Shown piece by piece: positions 7,435 to 14,750 of a stretch of 64,000 nucleotides of DNA. A program made the translations under genes and the position numbers. The notes below the pieces were generated by a model. It was not told where the DNA came from, did no database searches, and saw only the letters and a program-made list of their open reading frames with translations. How positions within the stretch are numbered: position 1 is the stretch's first letter; each line of letters begins with the position of its first letter. This DNA is from Avibacterium sp. 21-586. GTDB lineage: Bacteria > Pseudomonadota > Gammaproteobacteria > Enterobacterales > Pasteurellaceae. The DNA is taken from contig NZ_JAKKOD010000001.1 of NCBI RefSeq assembly GCF_026226775.1, forward strand, positions 620,001-684,000, written 5' to 3'.

Positions 7435-7777
7435 AAGCTTCCCCTTCTTTACACATTAACTGCAGTTCTCTGTGTTCGTCCTTGCTGTCGATTACTGAAT
7501 AAATATCCCAATGCTGATCGCCATATTTCACCCGCATTTTTCTTGTTACATTGGGAAAATAACGAATGCGCACGCGGATAATATTTTCACCTAATTGAAA
7601 TGGCCCACTAAAATATTCGCGCCCTTGCAAGGGTTCAATGCTTGCCCGCACCGTTGCCACATCTTCCCAAAATGTTTTATTGCCACCATAAGGATTGAGC
7701 TGCTTTTCTTTCTCGTGATTACGTGCTTGTAAGGTGATCACTTTGTTATATTTTCCGGCTCTAATCATTCTCGCCAT
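7421..7777 (-). CDS. Head closure / head-tail adaptor protein
   Basis: A 118-residue beta-rich protein. I start it at MARMIRAGKYNK, where the GGTGG ribosome site has the right spacing; a GTG at 7786 would add three residues. The pattern RAGKYNKVITLQ ... WEDVATVRASIEPLQGREYF ... RVRIRYFPNVTRKMRVKYGDQHWDIYSVID is that of the SPP1 gp16/HK97 gp7-like head-tail adaptors. It closes the head after packaging and gives the surface on which a tail docks. It overlaps the portal gene end by 17 bases. Confidence 0.88.
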   Translation of the reverse strand: MARMIRAGKYNKVITLQARNHEKEKQLNPYGGNKTFWEDVATVRASIEPLQGREYFSGPFQLGENIIRVRIRYFPNVTRKMRVKYGDQHWDIYSVIDSKDEHRELQLMCKEGEAYGER

Positions 7778-8975
7778 TTTTACCACCTTTTTTCACTTCT
7801 ACGGTCTGTTTCCACGCTTGGCTAAATTCATCACCGCCAACATAAGGCGAAAGCCCTTCACGTCTGCGCACTTCATTAGGGTTCATAATGCCGGCTTTAA
7901 TTGCCGTGTCGTAACTATTGAAGCGATCGTTTTGACTGGTTCGTAATAAATCACTGGTATCAAATTCAATCAAATAACGTTGCTTGCTTTGGCGGCTAAC
8001 GTCCACCATCAACGCATCTTTTAACTGTTGTTCAAAGTTAGTCAGCCACGGGCGCAAGGTTTGCGATAAAAAAGCACGGCTTGCTTCGCTAAAATTGGAA
8101 TAGCTACTATTGGAATAATCTTGCAAAAAGATCGGGCTGATATTGTAAATACGCGCAATATCGGAAATCGTAAACGTACGGCTTGCCAACCATTCCGCAT
8201 CTTGGTTCGTCATTCCTAACTGCTTATATTCCATTGAACCTTCAAGCACCGGTGTTTTACCTGCATTTTTTGCCCCTTTGTAACGTTCCAAGGCTTTCAA
8301 TGCTTTCTTGCCTTTGGCTTCGTCTAACCATTCTGCCGTTGTAATTAGCCCGCTGGCCATCAAGCCATTCTTCATCACTGCTGCGCCGTGTTTTTGCTGT
8401 GCCATTCCTAAGCCTACGGTTTCACGACAAATCGCAATCGGAGAACGCCCCATAAAGCCATCAAGTGAAGAATGGCGCAAATGCAACACTTCATCTTGCA
8501 AATAATTCTTTGTCTTGCCGTCTAAATCGGTGATTTGATAAATATGCTCACCTTTTGGCGTGCGCAAAATATTCACCGCACTAGGCTGATAAGGTGTAAG
8601 GCTGACTGGCTCACCCTGCTTATTCCATTCAATCACGGCATACGCATTCCCATTTAGTAAACAATGGCGCATTAGGGTATATTTGAATTGATACGGTGTT
8701 TGATTGCGGTTCGGCATTTCATTCAATAAATAATCAACAGGATGATCGAAAACACGCTCACGCCCATCTTGCTTTAATTGATATAAATAACACGGCATTG
8801 AAGCCACCGCTTCCGCAATCACGGTAACGGCATTCATTACTGCAGGTAAGGCTTCCGCTGTCTGTGGGCTAACAAATTCGCCTGCTGACGTATTTGATAC
8901 GCCTAAATAAGAAATTAACTCATCAATTCCCAAAGGCTGGCTACGTTGTTCTGTCTTACGTTTAAATGGCCACAT
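7761..8975 (-). CDS. HK97-family portal protein
   Basis: A 404-residue portal subunit starting MWPFKRKTEQRSQPLG, preceded by GGGG at seven bases. Family landmarks are visible: VTVIAEAVASMPCYLYQ, the NGNAYAVIEWNKQGEP strand pair, DEVLHLRHSSLDGFMGRSPI, the wing/stem region around SMEYKQLGMTNQDAEWLASR, and DIARIYNISPIFLQDYSNSSYSNFSEAS. The dodecamer forms the vertex through which DNA enters and leaves. Length and domain order are normal. Confidence 0.95.
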   Translation of the reverse strand: MWPFKRKTEQRSQPLGIDELISYLGVSNTSAGEFVSPQTAEALPAVMNAVTVIAEAVASMPCYLYQLKQDGRERVFDHPVDYLLNEMPNRNQTPYQFKYTLMRHCLLNGNAYAVIEWNKQGEPVSLTPYQPSAVNILRTPKGEHIYQITDLDGKTKNYLQDEVLHLRHSSLDGFMGRSPIAICRETVGLGMAQQKHGAAVMKNGLMASGLITTAEWLDEAKGKKALKALERYKGAKNAGKTPVLEGSMEYKQLGMTNQDAEWLASRTFTISDIARIYNISPIFLQDYSNSSYSNFSEASRAFLSQTLRPWLTNFEQQLKDALMVDVSRQSKQRYLIEFDTSDLLRTSQNDRFNSYDTAIKAGIMNPNEVRRREGLSPYVGGDEFSQAWKQTVEVKKGGKNGEND

Positions 8976-8976
8976 C

Positions 8977-9537
8977 TTATAACCCCGCTAAATCAACCCA
9001 ATAAGATAAAAGTGCGGTGCTTTTCTGCTGCATTTTTGCTTTGGCTTGTGTCATTGAGCGCTGAGCAATCTGCACATTACTTTCAGGATAAGCGGGAATG
9101 CTAGTTACAGTGATTTCCACCAATTCCGCACTATTGACCGTTCTCAAGCACGGCGTGGCTTCAAAATCCCACGCTTCCGCCTTGGCATAAAAGCCAAAAG
9201 ACATTCCTGAAATATCGCCACGTTCTACGCTGACGAATAAATCACGCCCTAACGTGGTGTCTGGCGGAGTAAGCTCAAAGCGTAGCCCTATGCTGTCTTC
9301 TTCCAGTTTCAATGTGCCGGCACTGGTTCGCCCAAGTAGCTTAGTGTGATCGTGTTCAAATAACGCCCGTACATCTTGGCCACTGGCTAAACTCGCTGCA
9401 AAAGCATTCGGTGCAAACTGTTCAACAAAATCCCCCCAGATTAATTCACTTGGGCTATTCCATTGCACCACATAGCCAACCAGCTTTTTATCTTGCGCTT
9501 GAATATCAGATGAACGAATTTCAAAATCTTTATTCAT
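8977..9537 (-). CDS. HK97-family prohead protease
   Basis: A 186-residue herpesvirus-like serine protease. The N-terminal RSSDIQAQDKKLVGYVVQWNSPSE, the catalytic His in ALFEHDHTKLLGRT, and the catalytic Ser in DISGMSFGFYAKAE are all in place, so it looks active. It removes the delta domain of the capsid protein during maturation. It starts 36 bases downstream of a hairpin that separates it from the capsid gene; ribosome site AGGT precedes ATG. Confidence 0.93.
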   Translation of the reverse strand: MNKDFEIRSSDIQAQDKKLVGYVVQWNSPSELIWGDFVEQFAPNAFAASLASGQDVRALFEHDHTKLLGRTSAGTLKLEEDSIGLRFELTPPDTTLGRDLFVSVERGDISGMSFGFYAKAEAWDFEATPCLRTVNSAELVEITVTSIPAYPESNVQIAQRSMTQAKAKMQQKSTALLSYWVDLAGL

Positions 9538-9550
9538 ATTCTACCTACTG

Positions 9551-9573
9551 ACAAAAAAGGGGCTGAAAGCCCC
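9551..9573 (-). terminator. Terminator between capsid and protease genes
   Basis: A perfect six-base-pair stem GGGGCT/AGCCCC (9559-9573) with a three-base loop is followed on the minus strand by six T. It lies just after the capsid stop and before the protease. It could let the capsid be made in excess of the enzymes of the head operon. Confidence 0.8.
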
Positions 9574-9582
9574 TCTGATTGG

Positions 9583-10770
9583 TTATGCTGTTGTTTCAAT
9601 AAACTTAATGGCGTTACTATCCACCACGCCACCGCCCAAATATTTATCCGTGTGAACTTTATAAAAGCCCGGTTCGGTGATATTGTCAGGACGAGTGCGC
9701 ACGCCTGTTTCGTGATCGATAATGTAATAACCACGTTTAAAATCACCAAAAGCAAGCACCGCTTGATTTGCGCCACCGGTTGGCATTGTTTCCAAATAAT
9801 AAACAGGGCGACCTAATAACGTGCTTGGCGCGTCAACCGTTAAACCATCACGCCAAATAAAATCACCGTTTTTGTTTTTCAATTTCTGCAATGTAGCCGC
9901 AATGCTTGAACTCATCACCCAAACCGCATTTTTACGGTATTTGCTATGCAAGGTGTAGAATAAATCAATCAGCGTGTCCGCTGTGATTTTGTCCGTGTTG
10001 GTAACTTCTAATTTTTGCAATTCGCCAAAAGTGCGAGTTTTGTCATTCGCAGTAGAACGCGTATAAGCTAATAGCCCTTTTGCTTTTTTGTCCCCATCAC
10101 CAGAAGTCAAATCAACTTCTTCCGTCTCGGTGAAGCTCTCGCTAATTTCTTCAGTCAACCAGCCCAACACATCAATAGAAGAAAAGTCTAAAATTTCTTG
10201 GGTGGTTTTCGGGTAAGCATAGATTGGATTTAATGCGATAGTAACTTCATTTAATTTCGGGGTGTTCGTGCCTGTGCGCGCTTGACCTTCTTCACCGTGG
10301 TTCACTACCGCACCGCCAGCAGAAACCAATTTCTTATATTCTTTCGCACCAACAGGCAAACGCACCACATTAGCAATCTGACGCATTACACTATCATCTG
10401 TTAAGCGTTTCATCACTTGCTTGTCTAATTGTGGAATAACGGAATAACCGCCATCATCATTTGCTGTAGTGGAAAGATTAGAACGCAATTCACCCGTTTT
10501 AATATAATGGCGCAACTCATCATTGCTAAACTGAGCTTTATTACGGGTTTCTACTGGCTCACCTTTTTGACTGCGTTCTTCATCTGCTACAGTTTCATAG
10601 CGGGCGATTTCATCAGACATCTGTTTAACTAAATCTTTCAGCTTATCAAACTGACCGCTTTCTTCTTCGTTTAATGAACGATTTTCTTTTTCTGCTTTTT
10701 CCAACAAAGCGCGCATTTCTGCTGTGTGTTGTGCTTTTTGTTGGCGAAGTTCTAATAGCTTTTTAAACAT
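9583..10770 (-). CDS. Major capsid protein, HK97 fold
   Basis: A 395-residue capsid precursor. Residues about 1-90 form a charged, helical delta/scaffold domain (KAQHTAEMRALLEKAEKENRSLNEEESGQFDKLKDLVKQMSDEIARYE). The mature part starts near STTANDDGGYSVIPQLDKQVMKRL. The VVRLPVGAKEYKKLVSAGG spine region, the E-loop/P-domain KTTQEILDFSSIDVLGWLTEEISESF, and the C-terminal DFKRGYYIIDHETGVRTRPD are typical of HK97-type capsids. Ribosome site AAGGA precedes ATG. In known cf-PICIs such a gene builds a small, satellite-specific head. Confidence 0.95.
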   Translation of the reverse strand: MFKKLLELRQQKAQHTAEMRALLEKAEKENRSLNEEESGQFDKLKDLVKQMSDEIARYETVADEERSQKGEPVETRNKAQFSNDELRHYIKTGELRSNLSTTANDDGGYSVIPQLDKQVMKRLTDDSVMRQIANVVRLPVGAKEYKKLVSAGGAVVNHGEEGQARTGTNTPKLNEVTIALNPIYAYPKTTQEILDFSSIDVLGWLTEEISESFTETEEVDLTSGDGDKKAKGLLAYTRSTANDKTRTFGELQKLEVTNTDKITADTLIDLFYTLHSKYRKNAVWVMSSSIAATLQKLKNKNGDFIWRDGLTVDAPSTLLGRPVYYLETMPTGGANQAVLAFGDFKRGYYIIDHETGVRTRPDNITEPGFYKVHTDKYLGGGVVDSNAIKFIETTA

Positions 10771-10775
10771 AGTTT

Positions 10776-11195
10776 TTATTCCTTAAAATTATTAATTTGT
10801 TCAAATTTATATGTAATATCAAAAGCAATAGCTGAAGAAATCCATACATTGCTGGTAGTATCAAAATCATAGTCATAACTACGAGCAAATTTTATTGAAA
10901 GATTTTCAAAAGCGTGCTTTAAGATAAGGTTATAAATTTTTTCAGAAAGTGTATCTAGCCCATCTTCACCGGCCTCAAAGGGTAAGTAAGAAACAATGTT
11001 TAAACCGGCGTGCCATTCTTGATAGCCTATTACACTTTGATCTGCATTCGCATCATCAATAAATACAGCCACCAATGGCAAATCAGCATCTAAATCAGCA
11101 ATTCTAGGTACGCCATTAGAATAACGACCAATCCCTTCTAGATTATTTTCCAAAAGGGAAAGCACCTCTTTTCTAATATCATTATGAATATTCAT
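10776..11195 (-). CDS. Lambda gpU-like tail terminator protein
   Basis: A 139-residue protein started at ATG 11195 (GAGG six bases upstream); the in-frame TTG at 11207 overlaps that ribosome site and is rejected. The layout matches phage lambda gpU: IRKEVLSLLENN, LPLVAVFIDDANADQSVIGYQEWHAGLNIVSYLPF, DTLSEKIYNLI, and the final FARSYDYDFDTTSNVWISSAIAFDITYKFE (compare SGYDYRRDDDAGLWSSADLTYVITY in gpU, from memory). gpU ends tail growth and provides the tail's head-binding surface. It is the first gene of the head operon and the only tail-type gene seen here. Confidence 0.72.
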   Translation of the reverse strand: MNIHNDIRKEVLSLLENNLEGIGRYSNGVPRIADLDADLPLVAVFIDDANADQSVIGYQEWHAGLNIVSYLPFEAGEDGLDTLSEKIYNLILKHAFENLSIKFARSYDYDFDTTSNVWISSAIAFDITYKFEQINNFKE

Positions 11196-11382
11196 TTTTT
11201 GCCTCAAATTTCTTCTTAATTAAGAAGGCTACAATTAGCCCATATCACAAGATAAACAGATATTTAGGAAAGTAAATAGCTTATTTTTTAGGCGATTAGA
11301 TACGGTAAGTTATGAAAAGTTAATAAAGTTTAAGTGATTGTTTTTTAACCAAAGAAAGGAAAGAAAAACAGGATTTTTAAAG

Positions 11383-11496
11383 GGTGAACACTGGTGAACA
11401 CCGGTGAACACTAGTGTTCACCCTAAAAAGAGAATATAAGATATTAATATATAAGTATTTTTTCTTTAAAATTTTAAAAGGTGAACACGGTGAACA
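11383..11496. repeat. GGTGAACA iterons, candidate P4-type replication origin
   Basis: Five direct copies of GGTGAACA (11383, 11393, 11403, 11480, 11489) and one inverted copy (11415-11422) lie in a very AT-rich stretch. The first three have 10-bp spacing, close to one helical turn. The P4 alpha primase-helicase binds type I repeats with a GGTGAACA core at ori and crr (from memory). The cluster therefore probably marks the origin or crr of the element. Otherwise 11,196-12,001 contains no gene apart from the att-like sequence, a terminator and the FNR site. Confidence 0.65.
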
Positions 11497-11653
11497 CAGT
11501 TATAAAAAAATATATTTGATTTAATAAAAAGTAAGAATAGAATATCTGAAGCAATCAATGAATTTTGTGTGATTTTTGTTTTTAGTAACAAGGATAGTAA
11601 CAAGAAATCAAACAAACGTAAAAATATCATTATATATCAATAAATTAAAATTA

Positions 11654-11676
11654 AGTTCAAGTCTCGCTCAGGCACC
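11654..11676 (+). other. tRNA 3'-end fragment, candidate attachment site (attR)
   Basis: The sequence has a T-arm (GTTCAAGTC) and an acceptor 3' strand ending GGCACCA, but no tRNA body upstream; the preceding bases are AT-rich. This is what remains at the far end of an element that integrated into a tRNA gene. The intact tRNA and integrase would then lie left of the window, on the plus strand. The tRNA is perhaps a leucine tRNA, but the fragment is one base short of an ideal fit, so identity is left open. Confidence 0.6.
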
Positions 11677-11689
11677 AAAACACTTAACT

Positions 11690-11721
11690 AAGCCTTTCGT
11701 AACCGCTCGAAAGGCTTTTTT
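11690..11721 (+). terminator. Terminator just after the tRNA fragment
   Basis: A perfect 10-bp stem (11690-11699 with 11708-11717) is followed by a T run. It is probably the original terminator of the tRNA gene in which the element inserted, now separated from it. This supports placing the element's right end near 11,676. Confidence 0.85.
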
Positions 11722-11939
11722 AATGCCTGTAATTTCAAGGGTTTATCGCATTTCACCTATCGCAACTAATCGTAGCTAATTGAGTTAAGGCGTGGATTTT
11801 TGTTACACGTTTAGTAACACACCGCTTAATGTGCTACTCTCTGCCTAAATAGCGTGTTATAAAAACTAAATACATTGTAAAAACTTTAAATAGATAAAAC
11901 TGTCAAACAAAAGAATTAATGTAAAAATGCTGGTGATAC

Positions 11940-11953
11940 TTGATATAAATCAA
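11940..11953 (+). promoter_or_regulatory. FNR box upstream of msrPQ
   Basis: TTGATATAAATCAA is a perfect match to the FNR consensus TTGATNNNNATCAA. It is centred about 55 bases before the msrP start codon, a position suited to activation. Confidence 0.75.
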
Positions 11954-12001
11954 GTAATGTATGCGAGCAAGATTCAACGATAAAAAAGGAAGTAAACACA
12001 A

Positions 12002-12958
12002 ATGGTAAAACTCAGTGAAAATCAAGTTACACCAGAACATATTTTTAAACAACGTCGTCAGCTAATTATGGGCTTGGGAGCTGGCAGTGCAATGGCCTTT
12101 ATGCCAAAAATTTCGTTAGCAGAACAAACAGAGGACAACCGCAAAGCATTAACCTTTAATGCGCAAGCAGATAATCAGCTTGTATTGACACCTGAAGATA
12201 AAGTGATTGGCTATAATAATTTCTATGAATTTGGCACAGATAAAGGTGCACCCGCACAGTATGCCAAAAATTTCAAAACCGATCCGTGGAAACTGGAGAT
12301 TGGTGGTGAAGTTGAAAATCAAGTTGTATTAGATTTAGATGATTTACGCAATAAATTTCCTTTAGAAGAACGAATCTACCGTTTTCGCTGTGTTGAGGCT
12401 TGGTCGATGGTAATCCCTTGGATTGGTTTTGAATTGAATAAGTTACTAGCGTTAGTGAAACCAACTTCTAAAGGAAAATATGTTGTATTTCATACACTAC
12501 ACGATCCAGAACAGATGCCTGGGCAGAAAAATTATTTCTTTGGTGGCGGTATTGATTACCCCTATGTTGAAGGCTTAACTATTGATGAGGCGATGAATAG
12601 TTTAACCTTGATGTCAGTCGGCTTGTATGGCAAAACGCTTGCACCACAAAATGGTGCACCAATTCGTTTGGTTGTGCCTTGGAAATACGGTTTTAAAAAC
12701 ATTAAATCTATTGTTAAAATTACCTTACAAGAGGAGCGTCCATTAACGACTTGGCATAAACTCGCCCCACACGAGTATGGTTTTTATGCGAATGTAAACC
12801 CAGAGGTGGATCATCCTCGTTGGTCGCAAGCATCTGAGAGAGTAATTGGCGCTGGTGGTTTGCTAAGCATTAAACGCCAACCAACATTAATGTTTAACGG
12901 CTATGCAGAGCAAGTTGCACACTTATATGCTAATTTAGATTTACGTAAGAATTATTAA
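12002..12958 (+). CDS. msrP: Methionine-sulfoxide reductase catalytic subunit MsrP
   Basis: A 318-residue periplasmic molybdopterin enzyme that reduces protein-bound methionine sulfoxide. A Tat signal is visible (RRQLIMGLG, Arg18-Arg19, then a hydrophobic stretch). Cys130 in [11 protein letters not shown] is the Mo ligand of the sulfite-oxidase fold, and the later [21 protein letters not shown] segment is typical of the family. Ribosome site AAGGAAG precedes the ATG. It is followed after 19 bases by msrQ. A perfect FNR box upstream suggests induction without oxygen. Confidence 0.95.
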   Translation: MVKLSENQVTPEHIFKQRRQLIMGLGAGSAMAFMPKISLAEQTEDNRKALTFNAQADNQLVLTPEDKVIGYNNFYEFGTDKGAPAQYAKNFKTDPWKLEIGGEVENQVVLDLDDLRNKFPLEERIYRFRCVEAWSMVIPWIGFELNKLLALVKPTSKGKYVVFHTLHDPEQMPGQKNYFFGGGIDYPYVEGLTIDEAMNSLTLMSVGLYGKTLAPQNGAPIRLVVPWKYGFKNIKSIVKITLQEERPLTTWHKLAPHEYGFYANVNPEVDHPRWSQASERVIGAGGLLSIKRQPTLMFNGYAEQVAHLYANLDLRKNY

Positions 12959-12977
12959 TAAGTCAAAGACAATCCCA

Positions 12978-13586
12978 ATGAAAATTACCGCATTTACTGT
13001 ATTACGCTATATTATTCACCTCACCGCGGGGCTACCATTAATTTGGTTAGGGTATAACCTTTATACTGATAATTTGAGCTATTTTGGCAGTGATCCTATC
13101 AAGGAAATCATTCATTTTTTAGGCTGGGGCGCTATTCTTGCTATTATTGTATTATTTGGTTTTCGCTTAATTGTCCAACTGAGTAATAATAAAATGCTTT
13201 TGAGTTTACACCGCCCTTTGGGTTTGTGGGGTCTGTGTTGGGGAACATTGCATATTATTAGCTATCTTGCGTTTGAGCTAGCATTTGATTTTTCGCTATT
13301 CTTATCTGAGTTATTACAGCGTTTCTATTTACAACTAGGGCTAGTTTCCCTGTTATCTTGGGGAGTTATTGGAGTTTCTTCTATCCCTTATTTACGCAGA
13401 AAATTGTCCGCTCGTTGGTTTAAACTGCATCAGTTTTCACATTTGGTTTTAGCTTTAGCGGTATGGCACTATTTTCTTGCTGTGAAAGGGTATGATCTTT
13501 ATTCGCTCTTATTTATTGTACTTGCTATTGTTTTTATTATTTGGAAATATTTTAATAAATTATTAATAAGGTTAGTCAAACAATAA
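12978..13586 (+). CDS. msrQ: Heme-binding membrane subunit MsrQ
   Basis: A 202-residue inner-membrane protein with about six hydrophobic segments of the ferric reductase-like fold. It passes electrons from the quinone pool or a flavin reductase to MsrP. Conserved features include LHRPLGLWGLCWGTLHIISY and the HQFSHLVLALAVWHYF region, whose His residues would bind heme b. It is the second gene of the msrPQ operon. Confidence 0.93.
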   Translation: MKITAFTVLRYIIHLTAGLPLIWLGYNLYTDNLSYFGSDPIKEIIHFLGWGAILAIIVLFGFRLIVQLSNNKMLLSLHRPLGLWGLCWGTLHIISYLAFELAFDFSLFLSELLQRFYLQLGLVSLLSWGVIGVSSIPYLRRKLSARWFKLHQFSHLVLALAVWHYFLAVKGYDLYSLLFIVLAIVFIIWKYFNKLLIRLVKQ

Positions 13587-13710
13587 AATTGCTAACTATC
13601 ATTAAAATATTATTGAGTTTTTTAAATAATACTAGAAATATTTCAATCTGTATCAGATTAACTAATATACCTATCTGATACAAATTATATCAAGGTTTTT
13701 GTGATTTTAT

Positions 13711-14517
13711 CTAAGCACCTTGATTATAAATCGTTGCCCGCCCCTCTCTAGCAAAACCAACTAAAGTGAGTTGACTTTGTTTAGCTTGTTGCACAGCAAG
13801 TGATGTAGCGGCTGAAATCGCGACTAGACATTCAATACCAACGATAACGGTTTTTTGTACCATTTCATAACTGGCACGACTAGAAATTAATACAAAGCCT
13901 TGTTTTTTTTGCTGTTTACTGTACCAACCTAATAATTTATCTAAAGCGACGTGACGCCCCACATCCTCTCGAATAGCAAGTAAATTTCCTTGTAGATCAA
14001 AAAATGCAGCTGCGTGAGTTGATCCCGTTTTCTGTCCAAGCTCTTGAGAGGTTTGCAATTTAACGAGACAATCATCCAGAATGGACATATTTAAAGAAAA
14101 AGTGCGGTGTAAAACAGGTAAATTTTTATGGATTTTCTCTAACTGTTCCGTGCCACAGATACCACATCCAGTTCTACCGATGAGGGTACGACGACTTTCT
14201 TTAAGCGCAACAAAACAACGCGTAGCAATCTCTAAGTGTACTTCTATGCCATTACAAGTTTCTTCTATATCAATACCGTAAACGTCTGCAGGCTTTTCAA
14301 TAATCCCTTCAGTAATTGAAAATCCAAGAGCAAAATCTTCTAAATCTTGTGGAGAACACATCATCACTGTATGACTAATACCGTTATAGACTAAAGCTAC
14401 AGGCACTTCTACCGCAAGATTATCTTCTCGTTCTTCAAGCAAGAATGTCCTTTCAACTTGTTGATAATTTGTTAATTTTTTGAAAAAAATAATTGGCAAT
14501 TTTGTGATCCAGCTCAA
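13711..14517 (-). CDS. fdhD: Formate dehydrogenase sulfurtransferase FdhD
   Basis: A 268-residue protein that transfers sulfur from IscS to the molybdenum cofactor of formate dehydrogenase, needed for activity. The catalytic CxxC is in [13 protein letters not shown] (Cys118 and Cys121). Other family marks are [47 protein letters not shown], and [12 protein letters not shown]. It is divergent from fdnG, and the 233-base gap between them should hold both promoters. The same fdhD/fdxGHI/fdhE set occurs in Haemophilus influenzae. Confidence 0.95.
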   Translation of the reverse strand: MSWITKLPIIFFKKLTNYQQVERTFLLEEREDNLAVEVPVALVYNGISHTVMMCSPQDLEDFALGFSITEGIIEKPADVYGIDIEETCNGIEVHLEIATRCFVALKESRRTLIGRTGCGICGTEQLEKIHKNLPVLHRTFSLNMSILDDCLVKLQTSQELGQKTGSTHAAAFFDLQGNLLAIREDVGRHVALDKLLGWYSKQQKKQGFVLISSRASYEMVQKTVIVGIECLVAISAATSLAVQQAKQSQLTLVGFAREGRATIYNQGA

Positions 14518-14750
14518 GCCTTTTCCCCTTCTTAATCAAGATTATTTATAGATTTTGCCTGCAAAAAAGCGTATCCTTAAGATCGTATATATTTTGTTAA
14601 TTGTAATACAATTTGCAATAAACTATACAGTACTGAATTTTATTGATGTAAAAAAATATTCATTGAGATAAATTCAGTCCCCAAACGAATATCAATAAAT
14701 TCTACTACTACACAATAACACAACAATTTTGTTGGTTAAGGAGTATCTGT

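Noticed and set aside
1-11676. Complete prophage
   Set aside because: No tail, lysis or repressor genes of a full phage are seen in the window; the right end follows directly after the head module. The left part is unseen, so this stays open.
11576-11779. 67-residue plus-strand ORF across the att region
   Set aside because: It reads through the tRNA fragment and a perfect terminator, and has no ribosome site.
14518-14750. FNR or NarL site between fdhD and fdnG
   Set aside because: Only half-sites such as TTGAT at about 14642 are seen; no convincing full site.
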